From NCBI GenBank assembly GCA_963422465.1, contig OY730172.1:4650001-4714000 (forward strand): DNA of 64,000 nucleotides. The letters are read 5' to 3'. The DNA comes from Lichina pygmaea. Lineage: Eukaryota; Ascomycota; Lichinomycetes; Lichinales; Lichinaceae. The notes beneath the pieces are model-generated. The model made no database searches. It was not told where the DNA came from and saw only the letters and a list, made by a program, of their open reading frames with translations. Below, one piece after another: positions 11,207-21,339 of this stretch (positions within the stretch are counted from its first letter, which is position 1; every line of letters starts with the position of its first letter). The position numbers were made by a program, and so were the translations under genes.

Positions 11207-11376
11207 TTTCGATATTCTGTCTGCTAGACTGTTCGACAGGAAGCTGGCCAGAGGTGGGGCCCAGACGACGTGATCTCGAGTTTGGTCATCAACGCGTATT
11301 TGTCAGCAACGCGGATCTTGCAAGATCGCGAGCTTCGACTGCGTGCCCAAAGGCCTCACTCACGCGAACACAAGCC
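11207..11376. promoter_or_regulatory. Shared promoter of CDC27 and RAD18
   Basis: Only 170 bases separate the two divergent start codons, so both promoters and both 5' untranslated regions must fit or overlap here. No TATA box stands out. Co-regulation of two PCNA-linked genes is inferred from the layout only. Confidence 0.6.
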
Positions 11377-12988
11377 ATGAGGAGCCCGAAACGCGTTTCG
11401 TTGGAGATTTCTGATCCATCCGAATGGGAGGAGACACCCCTATCAGGCTTCGCGCCATTGGAATCGGGAATGCGATGCCAGGTCTGCAAAGACTACTACA
11501 CCACGCCCATGATGACGTCCTGCTATCATACCTTCTGCTCCATCTGTATCCGGCGGTGCCTTGCAACAGACGGGAAATGTCCGGCTTGTCGGGCCTCCGA
11601 ACAAGAGATCAAGCTGCGCCCGAATTGGGCCGTCGAAGACATTGTCAACGCTTTTCGAGCCGTCCGCGATACTGCTCTTCAATATGCGAGCCAAGCCCGA
11701 GAAGGGAATGCGCACAAGCGGAAGCTAGACGAGCTGGAAGCTGGCTCACAGGGCGACGACGGTCCGCAGAGGAGGAAGACCAGGTCACAAACCCGGAACG
11801 CCGCCGATGGCGTGACAGTACAGAGCTCGAGTCTAGGAGAGGAGGCTTATCAAGGTGCTGAGAAGCTCCTCAGACGGTCAACGGGTGTCCCAGCTCTGAC
11901 GCCTTGCATCTAGACGATGGCCTCGTGGCTTGCCCTATGTGCGGTCAGCGGATGAAGGAGGTCAGTGTGTATGCTCATCTGGACCACTGCGATGGCAGCA
12001 GCAAAGTCATACATGCGACTGAAGCAGACGCATCCAAGGCACTGTAAGGACATGTCCCTGATTTGCCTTGGGCATAACTCTGACATCCTCAAGAGCTTCT
12101 GCAGCTGCTCTGCCGCAACGACCAGCTGCCACACACGAGCGCAAGCGACTTCCCAAGCTCAACTACTCCCTGTTGAAAGAACGGGACCTGAAGAAGAAGC
12201 TCATCGAGATGGGCATCCGCGCAACGGGTCCCAAGGCACTTTTGGAGAAGCGTCACACCGAGTGGGTGAGCATCTGGAACGCCAACTGCGACTCGTCGAG
12301 CCCGCGGTCGAGGAGGGACGTGCTCCAAGACTTGGATTCGTGGGAACGCAGCCAAGGAACCCTTGCTCCGGCCCCGTCAGGCCCGGCAAGCTCGATCATG
12401 AAGAAGGACTTTGAACGGGCAGCCTGGGCCGCTAGTCACCACGACGACTTTGAGACGCTGATCGCAAAGGCAAGAAAGGGGACAAGCAGACCAAACCAAG
12501 CTGAAAGTCCCGAAGGGGGGTTTTCTACGAGTGACGTTGCCAATGAAGGGAACCAGCATCGACACCAAACGGAGGCCTTGGAAAACCCCAACTCCTCCGG
12601 CGAACGACCGAACGACGACACAATTGATCCTACCAGCCACGAATCTACCACTGCCACAGCACGAATAGCTGCAACCTCCAAGACGAACAGCCCCCCTCGA
12701 CAATCTCCGCACTTTCCACAGCCTACAAACCATTCCACAATAGACGTTCTCGACGCCCAGACCAACGAACACCAGGACAGCGTCGAAGAAATAGACGACG
12801 TCCCGACCCCGGAACGCACCACCCTCGAACAAGACTCGGGCGGCGGCATCAAACCAGCCGATGCCCACGCATCTTCGCCACTATTTTCTCCTTTTCCCCA
12901 CCGCTCCCACATGTTTCTTCCGTCATCGCCTATGAAACCACCGGTGCTTGACGACGCGAACGACAGCATCGTTGATGTCGATGGCTAG
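11377..12988 (+). CDS. rad18: Postreplication-repair E3 ubiquitin ligase Rad18
   Basis: Exons 11377-11854, 11914-12043 and 12094-12988 give 500 residues. In order: a C3HC4 RING at about 34-72 ('CQVCKDYYTTPMMTSCYHTF', 'CPACRAS'), a UBZ4-type zinc finger at about 166-185 ('CPMCG' ... 'HLDHC'), and a SAP-like DNA-binding segment with 'LNYSLLKERDLKKKL' and 'RHTEWVSIWNANCDS'. The disordered C-terminal half is rich in S, T, P and D. Rad18 with Rad6 mono-ubiquitinates PCNA at stalled forks. The start was picked because 'DPSEWEETPLSG' directly precedes the RING, as in other fungal Rad18. The first intron (59 nt) breaks between RING and UBZ, and its donor GTGCTG is weak; the second (50 nt) has a good GTAAGG donor. 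Confidence 0.9.
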
Positions 12989-13822
12989 GAAGACGAGGAT
13001 TCGGGATGATGACGATACCGATGGCGATAGCCAGCGGGCCGCCCAGGGCAGTGACGCTGCAGCGTGTCCCCCCTTCCTACTCTAGTTGAGCGGCCACAGC
13101 ACAAAGTAAAGCCGACGACCCTTTTCATCGAGCCTCGCACATTGAACACTCATAGCATTCCAGCAGAGGCTACACGGCGTTGAAAGCAACCAGCAAGCGT
13201 ACCTTTTCGTCTTCCAACCTACCAACACTACTTACTCGCCTACTCAAACTACTCATCCGCTTGGGACGAGTGCCAATCAAGTTATACTCAACTTACAGTA
13301 GCCCTATCATGCCCTGTCACTTGAGCCGCGAGCAACAGGTGATCAAAACAACCTGTCGATTAGTGCCATTGGTATCGTAGTCCGGCAGGGACCTTTTGTC
13401 GTGGGTGGGCGAGTACGTACGCTCTGCTGGGGGACTGATATGGACTACGCCAGTGGGCTGAAGTCCACTAGTCAGAGTAACCTCGCAGCGTATCGCCCGC
13501 GAGTGTCTGACGTGCGTCGGGAAAAGACACTGCCGTGCAGTGTACTCCACTCGGCGACAACTACGGGTGCGGTCTGGGATGTGAAGTTGTGTCCACTGGT
13601 ATCTGCGCTGGGCAACCCTATTGGAGCCTCGTAGAGCGAGTCTGTCTCGTTAAAGTACAGTTGAAGTCTGGTGGATGTCCAGTCTATCACGCCTGCCTAA
13701 CACTGTGCAGTGGAGAGAATGATATTGATCACGATATGTTCTTGATCTTGGTGGCGGGGTAACGATAAGATATATCTCTGAATATGTTCCGCTTCGTTCA
13801 TTGGTTTATTCCGCGGGAAGTA
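12989..13822. other. Intergenic between convergent genes
   Basis: About 830 bases separate the ends of RAD18 and CHM7. Frames of up to about 77 codons show no domain or codon pattern that I trust. Confidence 0.6.
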
Positions 13823-15566
13823 CTACTCGACCAGAAGGACTGGTTGACTTGTCTGGTTCCAGATCACCTGAAGGCGTACGAGCAACGCCTCGAGAGTGAT
13901 CTCGAGAGGCGACGGCATCGGCGGCTCGTGGTGCAGGTGACGCTGTCTGCCGTTGTTCGTCAGCGGGTGAGACAAGTAAGGGATCGGTCCTTGTAGCTGT
14001 CCTACCGCTGGTAATTGTTCCTTTGTGGAGTCGTACATCGGCGTGTCCTCCTTTTGCTTCTGTGGCTCCCCCTGAAGCGCATCGAATCTCCTCGCCACTT
14101 CCTCGTCGCGAAGACGATCTTGGCGATCCACTTCCTCGCGTTCCAACACGGCTAGTTCTTCGTCGACCTCGACCTCGCCTCCGGCGCTCATCGGTCCCAT
14201 GTCGTTGTTGGTGATGATGGCATTGACTTCGTCGACGCGGCCCATCTCGTCGCGCAGGTCGTCGACGACCTCTTCGACCTTCTCGACGCTGCCAATCTCC
14301 TTCCGCAGCGACTTGAGTACCCCGGTACTGGCTTCCATGACCCGCACAATCTCCGCCTGGTCCGCGGCTTGTCGGATGCTGTTCGATATGCCCTCCAGTT
14401 GCGCCAGGCTGTCGGAGCGCTGCGTAAGCATTGTTTCGGCAAGCTTCTTGGACCGGAGAGCGGCGAGGGCGGAGGTGCGGTTCTTGTTCGAGAGCGATCG
14501 GCGAGCAACAGAGTCTAGCTCCTCGATTCGTTGCGAGAGACCTGATACCTGGCTGCTTTGCTCGGCGATCAGGTTCTTCAGGGATGCCAAGGCCGTGTCT
14601 TCGGTTGTAATCGGGGCGGAGGTCTCGCCTGGCTGTATGAACTTGACCGTCTGGCACCCAGGTCAGCAGCTGGGTTTGCACGATTCGGTGCTCGAAGCGT
14701 TACCTCGCCATCGTAAACGATAGCATTGCAGTCTCTTGCGAGATACCTCAGGGCCACCTCCACATCCGAGCCACTTAGACGTTGATCGGAGTACACGGCC
14801 CCCGCAAACTCTGCTGCGAAGAGGGCTCTCGAGAAGATCCGATCAACTCGATCTCTGCCTGACATCTGTTTCTGAATTGCATCCGCAGCCTCCTGGTACG
14901 AGTAAGTTGGGGGTCCGGCCAAACATCCGCTGTATGGCTCACCTCTAGGTTGTGGAGAAGGACGAATCGTCCGACGGGCAGCTTGTACTCGCCCGTGACG
15001 CCTCCCTGGAGTCCCAGTAGTCGTAAACCCCAAGCTAAGATATGCCATGGTGTAAATATCCGATGTTTGACGTGTACGCTCTCGACACGGGTCAAGAACT
15101 CAGGCAGCTGGAAGATCTGCTTCTCCTCGAGGGACTCTTTCTTCAACACCGGGTTAGCTACATTGTCCACAAAGACTGTCGACCAAAACGCCTTACGATG
15201 ACGGTCCCTAGTGCCAGTGGTCGACCCCATTCTTTGGTCTCTAGAGCTCGGAGCAGGTCCTCGCCCGTGTTCAGGATGAGATGATCTTTGCCATGTCCGG
15301 GAGCTGGTATGAGTCCTCCGCGTGTGGCTCCGGCAAGTGCTTTCTGCCAGGCTGATACGTTTGCCGCATATCCATCGGGGTTAACGGTTCGCAAGGGCCT
15401 GAAGTCGGAGTAGAGAGACGACAGACGCGCCTTGCTGCAGCAATGTCAGCCTCTGTACGCAGGCTACGATCGAACCTACCCCTTGAAGCTGGACCTACCT
15501 AGCCGATGATGCTTCCCGCTCTACAAACCGGAGGAGCTCATTTTCTAGCACAGCTTTATCAGGCAT
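13823..15566 (-). CDS. CHM7: ESCRT-III-like nuclear-envelope protein Chm7 (CHMP7)
   Basis: Exons 15499-15566, 15197-15434, 14943-15140, 14704-14892 and 13823-14650 give 506 residues. The N-terminal half fits the winged-helix part of Chm7 ('YSDFRPLRTVNPDGYAANVS', 'RPLALGTVI', 'TPWHILAWGLRLLGLQGG', 'YKLPVGRFVLLHNLE'). The C-terminal half, from about residue 245, is a charged Snf7-type coiled coil ('EDTALASLKNLIAEQ', 'SVEKVEEVVDDLRDEMGRVDE'). Chm7 recruits ESCRT-III to the inner nuclear membrane for sealing and nuclear-pore quality control. The second intron (15141-15196) was placed on an AAG acceptor 12 nt after a CTAAC branch site; a CAG acceptor 33 nt further on would also keep the frame. The last residues do not resemble a standard MIM tail, so an extra 3' intron is possible. 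Confidence 0.8.
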
Positions 15567-15846
15567 CGCGAGCTCGGATGAGAGCTGATTGAGGCTCGGG
15601 AACTAGCTCGAATGCCGTGCTACTATGTTTCGCAAAGGTATCACAACTGTTCAGGTATCAAGTACGGTAGCTAGTATCCATAGTAAATTTTAGACAGGCA
15701 AAACAAAAATGGATGATATGTAGTCCCAACAAGCTCTCCGGCTACCTGTCCCTGGACCGTGACACCTTTCAATGCTATCCATACAACTGAGCATCCCATA
15801 TTGCAGCAGACGAAGAAAAGCGACGACCGGAACACGGCGTAACGAG

Positions 15847-18222
15847 TCAACTGGGCTCAAAGCCATCTTCCCGGACCGCTTCATTAGGACGTAAGGTCTG
15901 ACCAGAGCTTAGAAGACCGGCATCGCCGCCAGTGAAAGGAGATACGTTGGGTCCCATGAGACTTGCTCGGTGGCTGCGCAAGTCCAGCTGCTCGCTCTCC
16001 GTCTCTACGACATCAGGAAGCGCCTGATGTCCGTCGGCCAGGCCGTGTATGGCCTGCGAAGCGGCCGAATAAGCGTCTAGGTGCCGAACGATTTCGCCGA
16101 CAAAGTCTTCTATCCCATCGAATCCTGGTAGGCCATCTTCGTGCGACGACCTGCCGTACACGCCACTGGCCTGATTGAGACACAGTCTGGCCTGGGCCGG
16201 TTTCTTCAGCGCCAGCCAGGCGCTGGCGGCGAGGACGTTCCACAGCGCTGACTTCCGTGGACGTGAGCCCCATGCCTTGCTCCCGGCCCCCCGTCGGCTG
16301 GCGTAGCAGGTGGCAACTTGCTGGGTGAAAAGGGCCCGGCCAACCGGTCCGAGCAGGTTCATCTCCAGCACGCGAGCGTGCCATCTGGCAGCCTCGTCAG
16401 CAGCCGGGCCACCTCGGATCCGAAGCAGCTCGGCGCCTGTGGCTAGACACCGTAGCGCATAGTACGGTGCGGCACATCGGTTGATGTAAGAGTATGATGC
16501 GAAATCCAGCATTTGATCGACCGTCTCCGATCTGGTTTTAGTGTTCAAAACGGGCTGCGCAAGCAAAGCGCTGATGGCCGTCATCTCGTTGGCTCCTGCA
16601 TAGTACTTCCACGCCTTGTCATCGTTGTAGTCGGACCGTACTATCTCGTAGATCGACTGCGCGAGTTTCCAGTCCCGGAGCATGAAGGCGAAATCACCGA
16701 GCTTACGCATCACCGCTTCAGGCGCCTCCGGGTTGTAGAATCCTTGGAGGGTGTCGTAATTCGTGTTCGAGCCAGCAGACGACGAGCCGGACCCAGCAGC
16801 GGAAGAACTCCGTGAGGAACCAAAGGCCGTGAATCTTTTAGACAGAGACACGAATCGGCCGCTGATTCCGCGCCTGCGAGAGGCAACCTGATCATTCCAG
16901 GTGACAACCAGACGTTCCATAAACGGCACCACTGATTGTGTCACCATCTCGCGAATGAATGTCTTGAGGGCAGTCACGTCGGACTCGTAGAGACAGCGAG
17001 GTGTGCCCGAGTCGTCGTCGTCGTTATCCTCTAGCCAGCGTATCAGTACAAGCCATCAACACGAGACTGCTCAATCACCTTCTGTGATCATCCGAGCCAG
17101 CTCTTCTGCCGCGGATATCCAATCAGAACGTGGGATGCGTATGCTGTCATCGTCCGTGGGCACGCACTGACTACTACGCAACCGCAACATGTGGCAGTGA
17201 AGTCCAAAATGCCGTTTCATCTGCTCGAAAAGGGCTGTTGATTTTGATATGTCGTCAACATCCTCGTCATGAACAAGAACGTAGTATCTTAGATATTCGC
17301 TGTTGACCCACTCCGGCAATTGCACGTCGCCAGTCTTCGTGCTATTGTACAATTGTCGAAGAGCTTCGATAGGAGATGGTGTTCGTGAACTGATGGCAAT
17401 GATACATGCCACGGGGTGAGAGAAGGTCTCGTGCGGCGATAGTGGCTGGCCAGACAACAGCCTCCGAAGGAAGAGCGAGTAGAATGGCGAGACGGAATGA
17501 CTAGAGGTATGGAGAGCGCCATTGTGGACTGGCGACATGTGATCCGAACCATCAACCGTAGACTCCGCACGCGATAGATGTCGCTCGACCAGGTCCTCGA
17601 TCTCGACAATGTCTCCACCGGTGCGCCGAGCGGCAGGGCCAACATGACGCAACGACCGGCCTTCAGGTGGTGCTCCGTTGGCCGCCTTGAACCTAAGCTC
17701 GGCGTTGCGGGTACTGCGATGGCTGACAGCTGCGACGCTGTTTTCCAATTTGAAGAAGCGGACACCAAAGTCGTCCCAGCCACGGCTTGCTCCAACACTA
17801 TCTCTTATCGTGACCTTGCCATGCACTCTTTCGCTGTAGGGTCGCAGCATCTCCCAGAATCCATCAATGAACCCTTTGTCGTGCGCGAGCCTTTCCGTAT
17901 CGGCACAGGCATGGACCGCAATGTGCGGCACGAAAGATTGGACCAGAAGGGCCCTGATGTCCTCATGGGTCTGCGGCTGGAGCAGCGACCGCTGCATTGG
18001 TGGCCTGCTAGGTAGCCCACTTGTGACCCGAGTAGCGTCGTTGCCATTGCTGGGTGAGATGGGCCGTGACGTCGACGACATCGGAGACGAGCTGAAGAGG
18101 GGAGAAGCAGAAGGTAAGCCGGGGATGGCGGTTGACGGAGTTCGTGACCCCGGAACGGCCAAAGAAACCGCCGACGCCATCGATGGGGGTGGCTTGAGGG
18201 TGTCGACATCGTTGGGCACCAT
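15847..18222 (-). CDS. TRS85: TRAPPIII subunit Trs85 (TRAPPC8)
   Basis: Exons 17079-18222 and 15847-17030 (48-nt intron) give 775 residues. After a serine/proline-rich leader of about 85 residues comes 'LLVQSFVPHIAVHACADTER' and 'FWEMLRPYSERVHGKVTIRD', typical of the fungal Trs85 N-terminus. The second exon has 'TFIREMVTQSVVPFMERLV', 'VSLSKRFTAFGSS' and a TPR-like helical stretch ('KLGDFAFMLRDWKLAQSIYE', 'ALLAQPVLNTKTRSETVDQM'). Trs85 marks the TRAPPIII form of the Ypt1/Rab1 exchange factor, needed for autophagosome formation and the Cvt pathway. The acidic run at the exon junction (EDNDDDDS) supports the splice. The start has ATG at 18220-18222 with a short upstream gap to CCA1. Confidence 0.85.
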
Positions 18223-18660
18223 TAAATGGTGAGGGTTGACAATTCACCGCAAAGCGCACAAGTCTAGCGTCGTGAGAAGCGTCGATGGGATTACGCCGAC
18301 GCTGCGAGAGTCGCATTGCCACAATCACTGACTTGCCATTCAAGAGTTTCCACCGTGAGATTCGTACTGAACGAGTACGGTACGGTATGGTACCGGTACC
18401 GGTACCGTAGTGCTTTAGCACAGAAGTGACTTGAACAGATGGCGGTCCACATCATACAGTATACTGTACCGTACTCCGTACTTCTGTTCGATGTATCTCT
18501 CTTAAGTTCGGCAATGCTTAAACTGACAAGGCTGCTCGGTAGCCCGCACCTGTACGTATACGTACGGCACTTCGTGAGGCTGTCTTAGTCATCCATTAGT
18601 CAACTTTCCACCACCTCATGGTCCTACTCTTGCTGTGTGGTTAAATCTCAAAGCTGATTC
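18223..18660. promoter_or_regulatory. Divergent promoter region of TRS85 and CCA1 with GTACCG array
   Basis: 438 bases separate the two divergent starts. They contain a run of overlapping GGTACCGGTACC words at about 18373-18410 and more GTAC words to 18560. Similar arrays occur ahead of other genes in this window. Confidence 0.6.
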
Positions 18661-20713
18661 ATGAAGGTGCTGTACCAATCCTCAAGGGGGCTCTACTTGA
18701 CAACTCATCCATCACCGTTGTTTCCAAGATATCTCAACTCTCAGTTCTCTCGCCCTGTCCATACCAGGCCCTTAACTGGTATGTCTGAGACTGGGAAGGC
18801 TGAGCTGGAGCGAAGCCCAAAACGTCGGAGACTGTCAGCAAGTCATTCATCGGGGATGAGCGACCTTGGCAAGATGTTGCCCACAGCGTCCACGCAGCAG
18901 ACGACCTCCCCAGCTATTGAACTAAGCGCGGTTGAGGAAACGTTGAAACGCCTCTTGCTGGATGTGGCCCACTTCATCGACAGTTCATCGCCAAATACAC
19001 CGGAGCACCCCCCAGGACGCCGTCCGACAATTCTTCGCTTCACTGGAGGATGGGTCAGAGACAAACTGTTAGGGGCAGACAGTCAAGATATCGACGTCGC
19101 AATCAACAATATGACGGGCCTCCAGTTCGGGCTAGAGATGCAAAAGTATCTAAACGCTGCTGGAAATCCCAGAAAGTATGGTATCGGCTCGAGTATTCAG
19201 CTGTCGGCCGAATCTGTTCCTGAAGGCGGAGACGAGAGGGACCAATCTTCGAGTAAGGGCGCCAGAGCAATGGGCGGGCTTCACAAGATTGAGGCGAACC
19301 CAGAGAAGTCCAAACATCTAGAGACGGTCACCACAAAAGTGCTCGGCCTCGACATCGATCTGGTCAATTTACGGACGGAAACATATTCCGAAGCGAGCAG
19401 AAACCCACAGATGGCATTTGGAACGCCAGAGGAGGACGCTTTGCGCCGAGATGCGACTGTCAATGCCTTGTTCTACAACCTCAACACTTCCTCGGTCGAG
19501 GATTTCACTGGCCTGGGGTTAGGTGACATGCGCTCCAAGATCCTCCGAACGCCTTTGGAACCGCGTCAAACGTTCTTAGATGATCCCCTGCGTGTCTTGA
19601 GATTGATTCGGTTCGCCAGCAGGCTAGACTACTCAATCGAGTTCAATACGGAAGAGGCAATGGACGATGACATTATCAGGAGTGCCTTGAAAAGTAAGAT
19701 AAGCAGAGAGCGCGTCGGTATTGAGATGGAGAAAATGCTGAAAGGTATGTTCGCCGCTTCTCCGGTAACTGTACCATGCTGAATCGCCTTTTGTAGGAAA
19801 ATCGCCAGCGGTGGCCTTGAATTTGATCCGTCGTCTTCACCTGTACTCTACAATCTTCCCAGCGCCACCTGGAACGACAGGGCTGATGCCGGTGATGAGC
19901 AATTGGCCCCAAGCATATGTACATCTTGACCGTCTCATCCAAACGAGTCGGCTTACTGTTGAAGATGGCCGGACATCCGAGGTTCATGACCAGTGGACAG
20001 TTGCATCAACATTACTTCCAGACTCGCAGCATGTGTACAATGCATGGTTGCTTGCGGCCTTGGTACCTTGGAGGGACACTACAATGTTACAACCAGCCAA
20101 GCAAGGTGCTCGACCACTTCCCCTGGTGCCGGCTACCGTTGCGAGAGAGGGCATTCGAGTTCCAAATAGAAGCCTTGCGGTGATCTCGGCCGCCTTCAGC
20201 AACGCCAACGCCATTGCGTCACTTCAGAGACGGGTTGCGAAGCATGTCGGAGCTCAGGAGCCAGCCTCACGGGAGTCTCAGCCAATCGCTCGCGATGAAC
20301 TTGGTATGGCCATGCGTAGATGGGGTGTATCCTGGCGCTCGCAGGTGTTGCTTAGTATTCTTCTGGATACGGTCCGAAGTGACGCGGCAGACGTTGCGCA
20401 AGGTAACCGATGCAGCTCTTTTGTTTTCGTCTCTTTCGTAAAGCTGACGTCCTTAGGTGGTCCCTCAATCATCAACGGCTATGCAGCCTTCTTGAGACTC
20501 GTCAAGAACTTCGATTTGCTCGAGGCCCATTCCATCAAGCCTTTAGTCAACGGCAAAGACCTCATGAACGCTTTCAAAGCCGTCTCCGGACCCTGGTTGA
20601 AGGAGGCTCTCGATGTGGCGGTGGCATGGCAACTTCGCAATCCGGGCGTGACCGACACCCAGGGAGTGATTCGCGAGGTGGAGAGGAACCGGCTACGACT
20701 CAAGATCCCGTGA
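18661..20713 (+). CDS. CCA1: CCA-adding tRNA nucleotidyltransferase
   Basis: Exons 18661-19744, 19797-20402 and 20457-20713 give 648 residues. Class II nucleotidyltransferase motifs are present: 'GGWVRD' at 129-134, the metal-binding 'DID' at 143-145, 'RRDATVNALFYN' at 262-273 (NTP discrimination) and 'DDPLRVLRLIRFASR' at 307-321. The enzyme adds the 3' CCA to tRNAs. Residues 1-40 are basic and free of acids, a good mitochondrial presequence, and a second in-frame ATG at 18781 (Met41) opens a hydrophilic 'MSETGKAELERSPKRRR' suited to a cytosolic and nuclear form; yeast CCA1 is known to use such alternative starts. The second intron is 54 nt with no stop, so its retention would add 18 residues without changing the frame. 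Confidence 0.9.
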
Positions 20714-21339
20714 TGCTCGAGCATGTTGGTCGCCTTGTGTACATAGCCACTACGCCTCCACAGGAGACTCACGCTTCTTCGTCATGTAGGCGTCATCAAA
20801 GACGACATCTACTTGCTGACGACAGTGGCGGCTAGGCTGGACGGGCTTACTCCGTCATCAAGGCGGAGCGCTTGTATCTGAACTGTAAAGCTGTGCGACA
20901 GTTGGGCCCACGACTTATTTTCACAACTGAAAACTGGGCCCTAATCACCTTTAGAACACAGTCACGACAGTTTAAGCCGCCTCCAAGTTGCGGTAAGCCA
21001 CACACATAGATCCATCCTGAATGTGATGTTCTCTAATCGGAGAAGTGGCTACTTCGCAAGCTAGGGCATGCTTAGCATAATGTTTCCTGCCTCAACTAAT
21101 TCCGGAATCGTTTCTTGTCTTCTCCCATGAACACCACCAGATAGAGAACCCGTCACAGGTAACAATAACCCACTGCACTAATATCTGTTGCAGAAAGCCA
21201 TCCCCAACCAACTGCTACCAAAATAGGGCTTGTTCTAACAGAAAGTAGAGTCTGACGAAGCGTACAGTACATCAGGAGACTAGAGCATCAGTCAGGCGGA
21301 CCAGACCACTGTGAAGGATATACCTTTATCGAATCGAAG
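20714..21339. other. Intergenic, no gene seen
   Basis: About 630 bases lie between CCA1 and TTI2, with no reading frame or structure that I can support as a gene. Confidence 0.6.

Noticed and set aside
20871-20950. A hairpin or RNA gene around the two GGGCCC words near 20906 and 20937
   Set aside because: The pairing is short and imperfect and has no tRNA or snRNA features.
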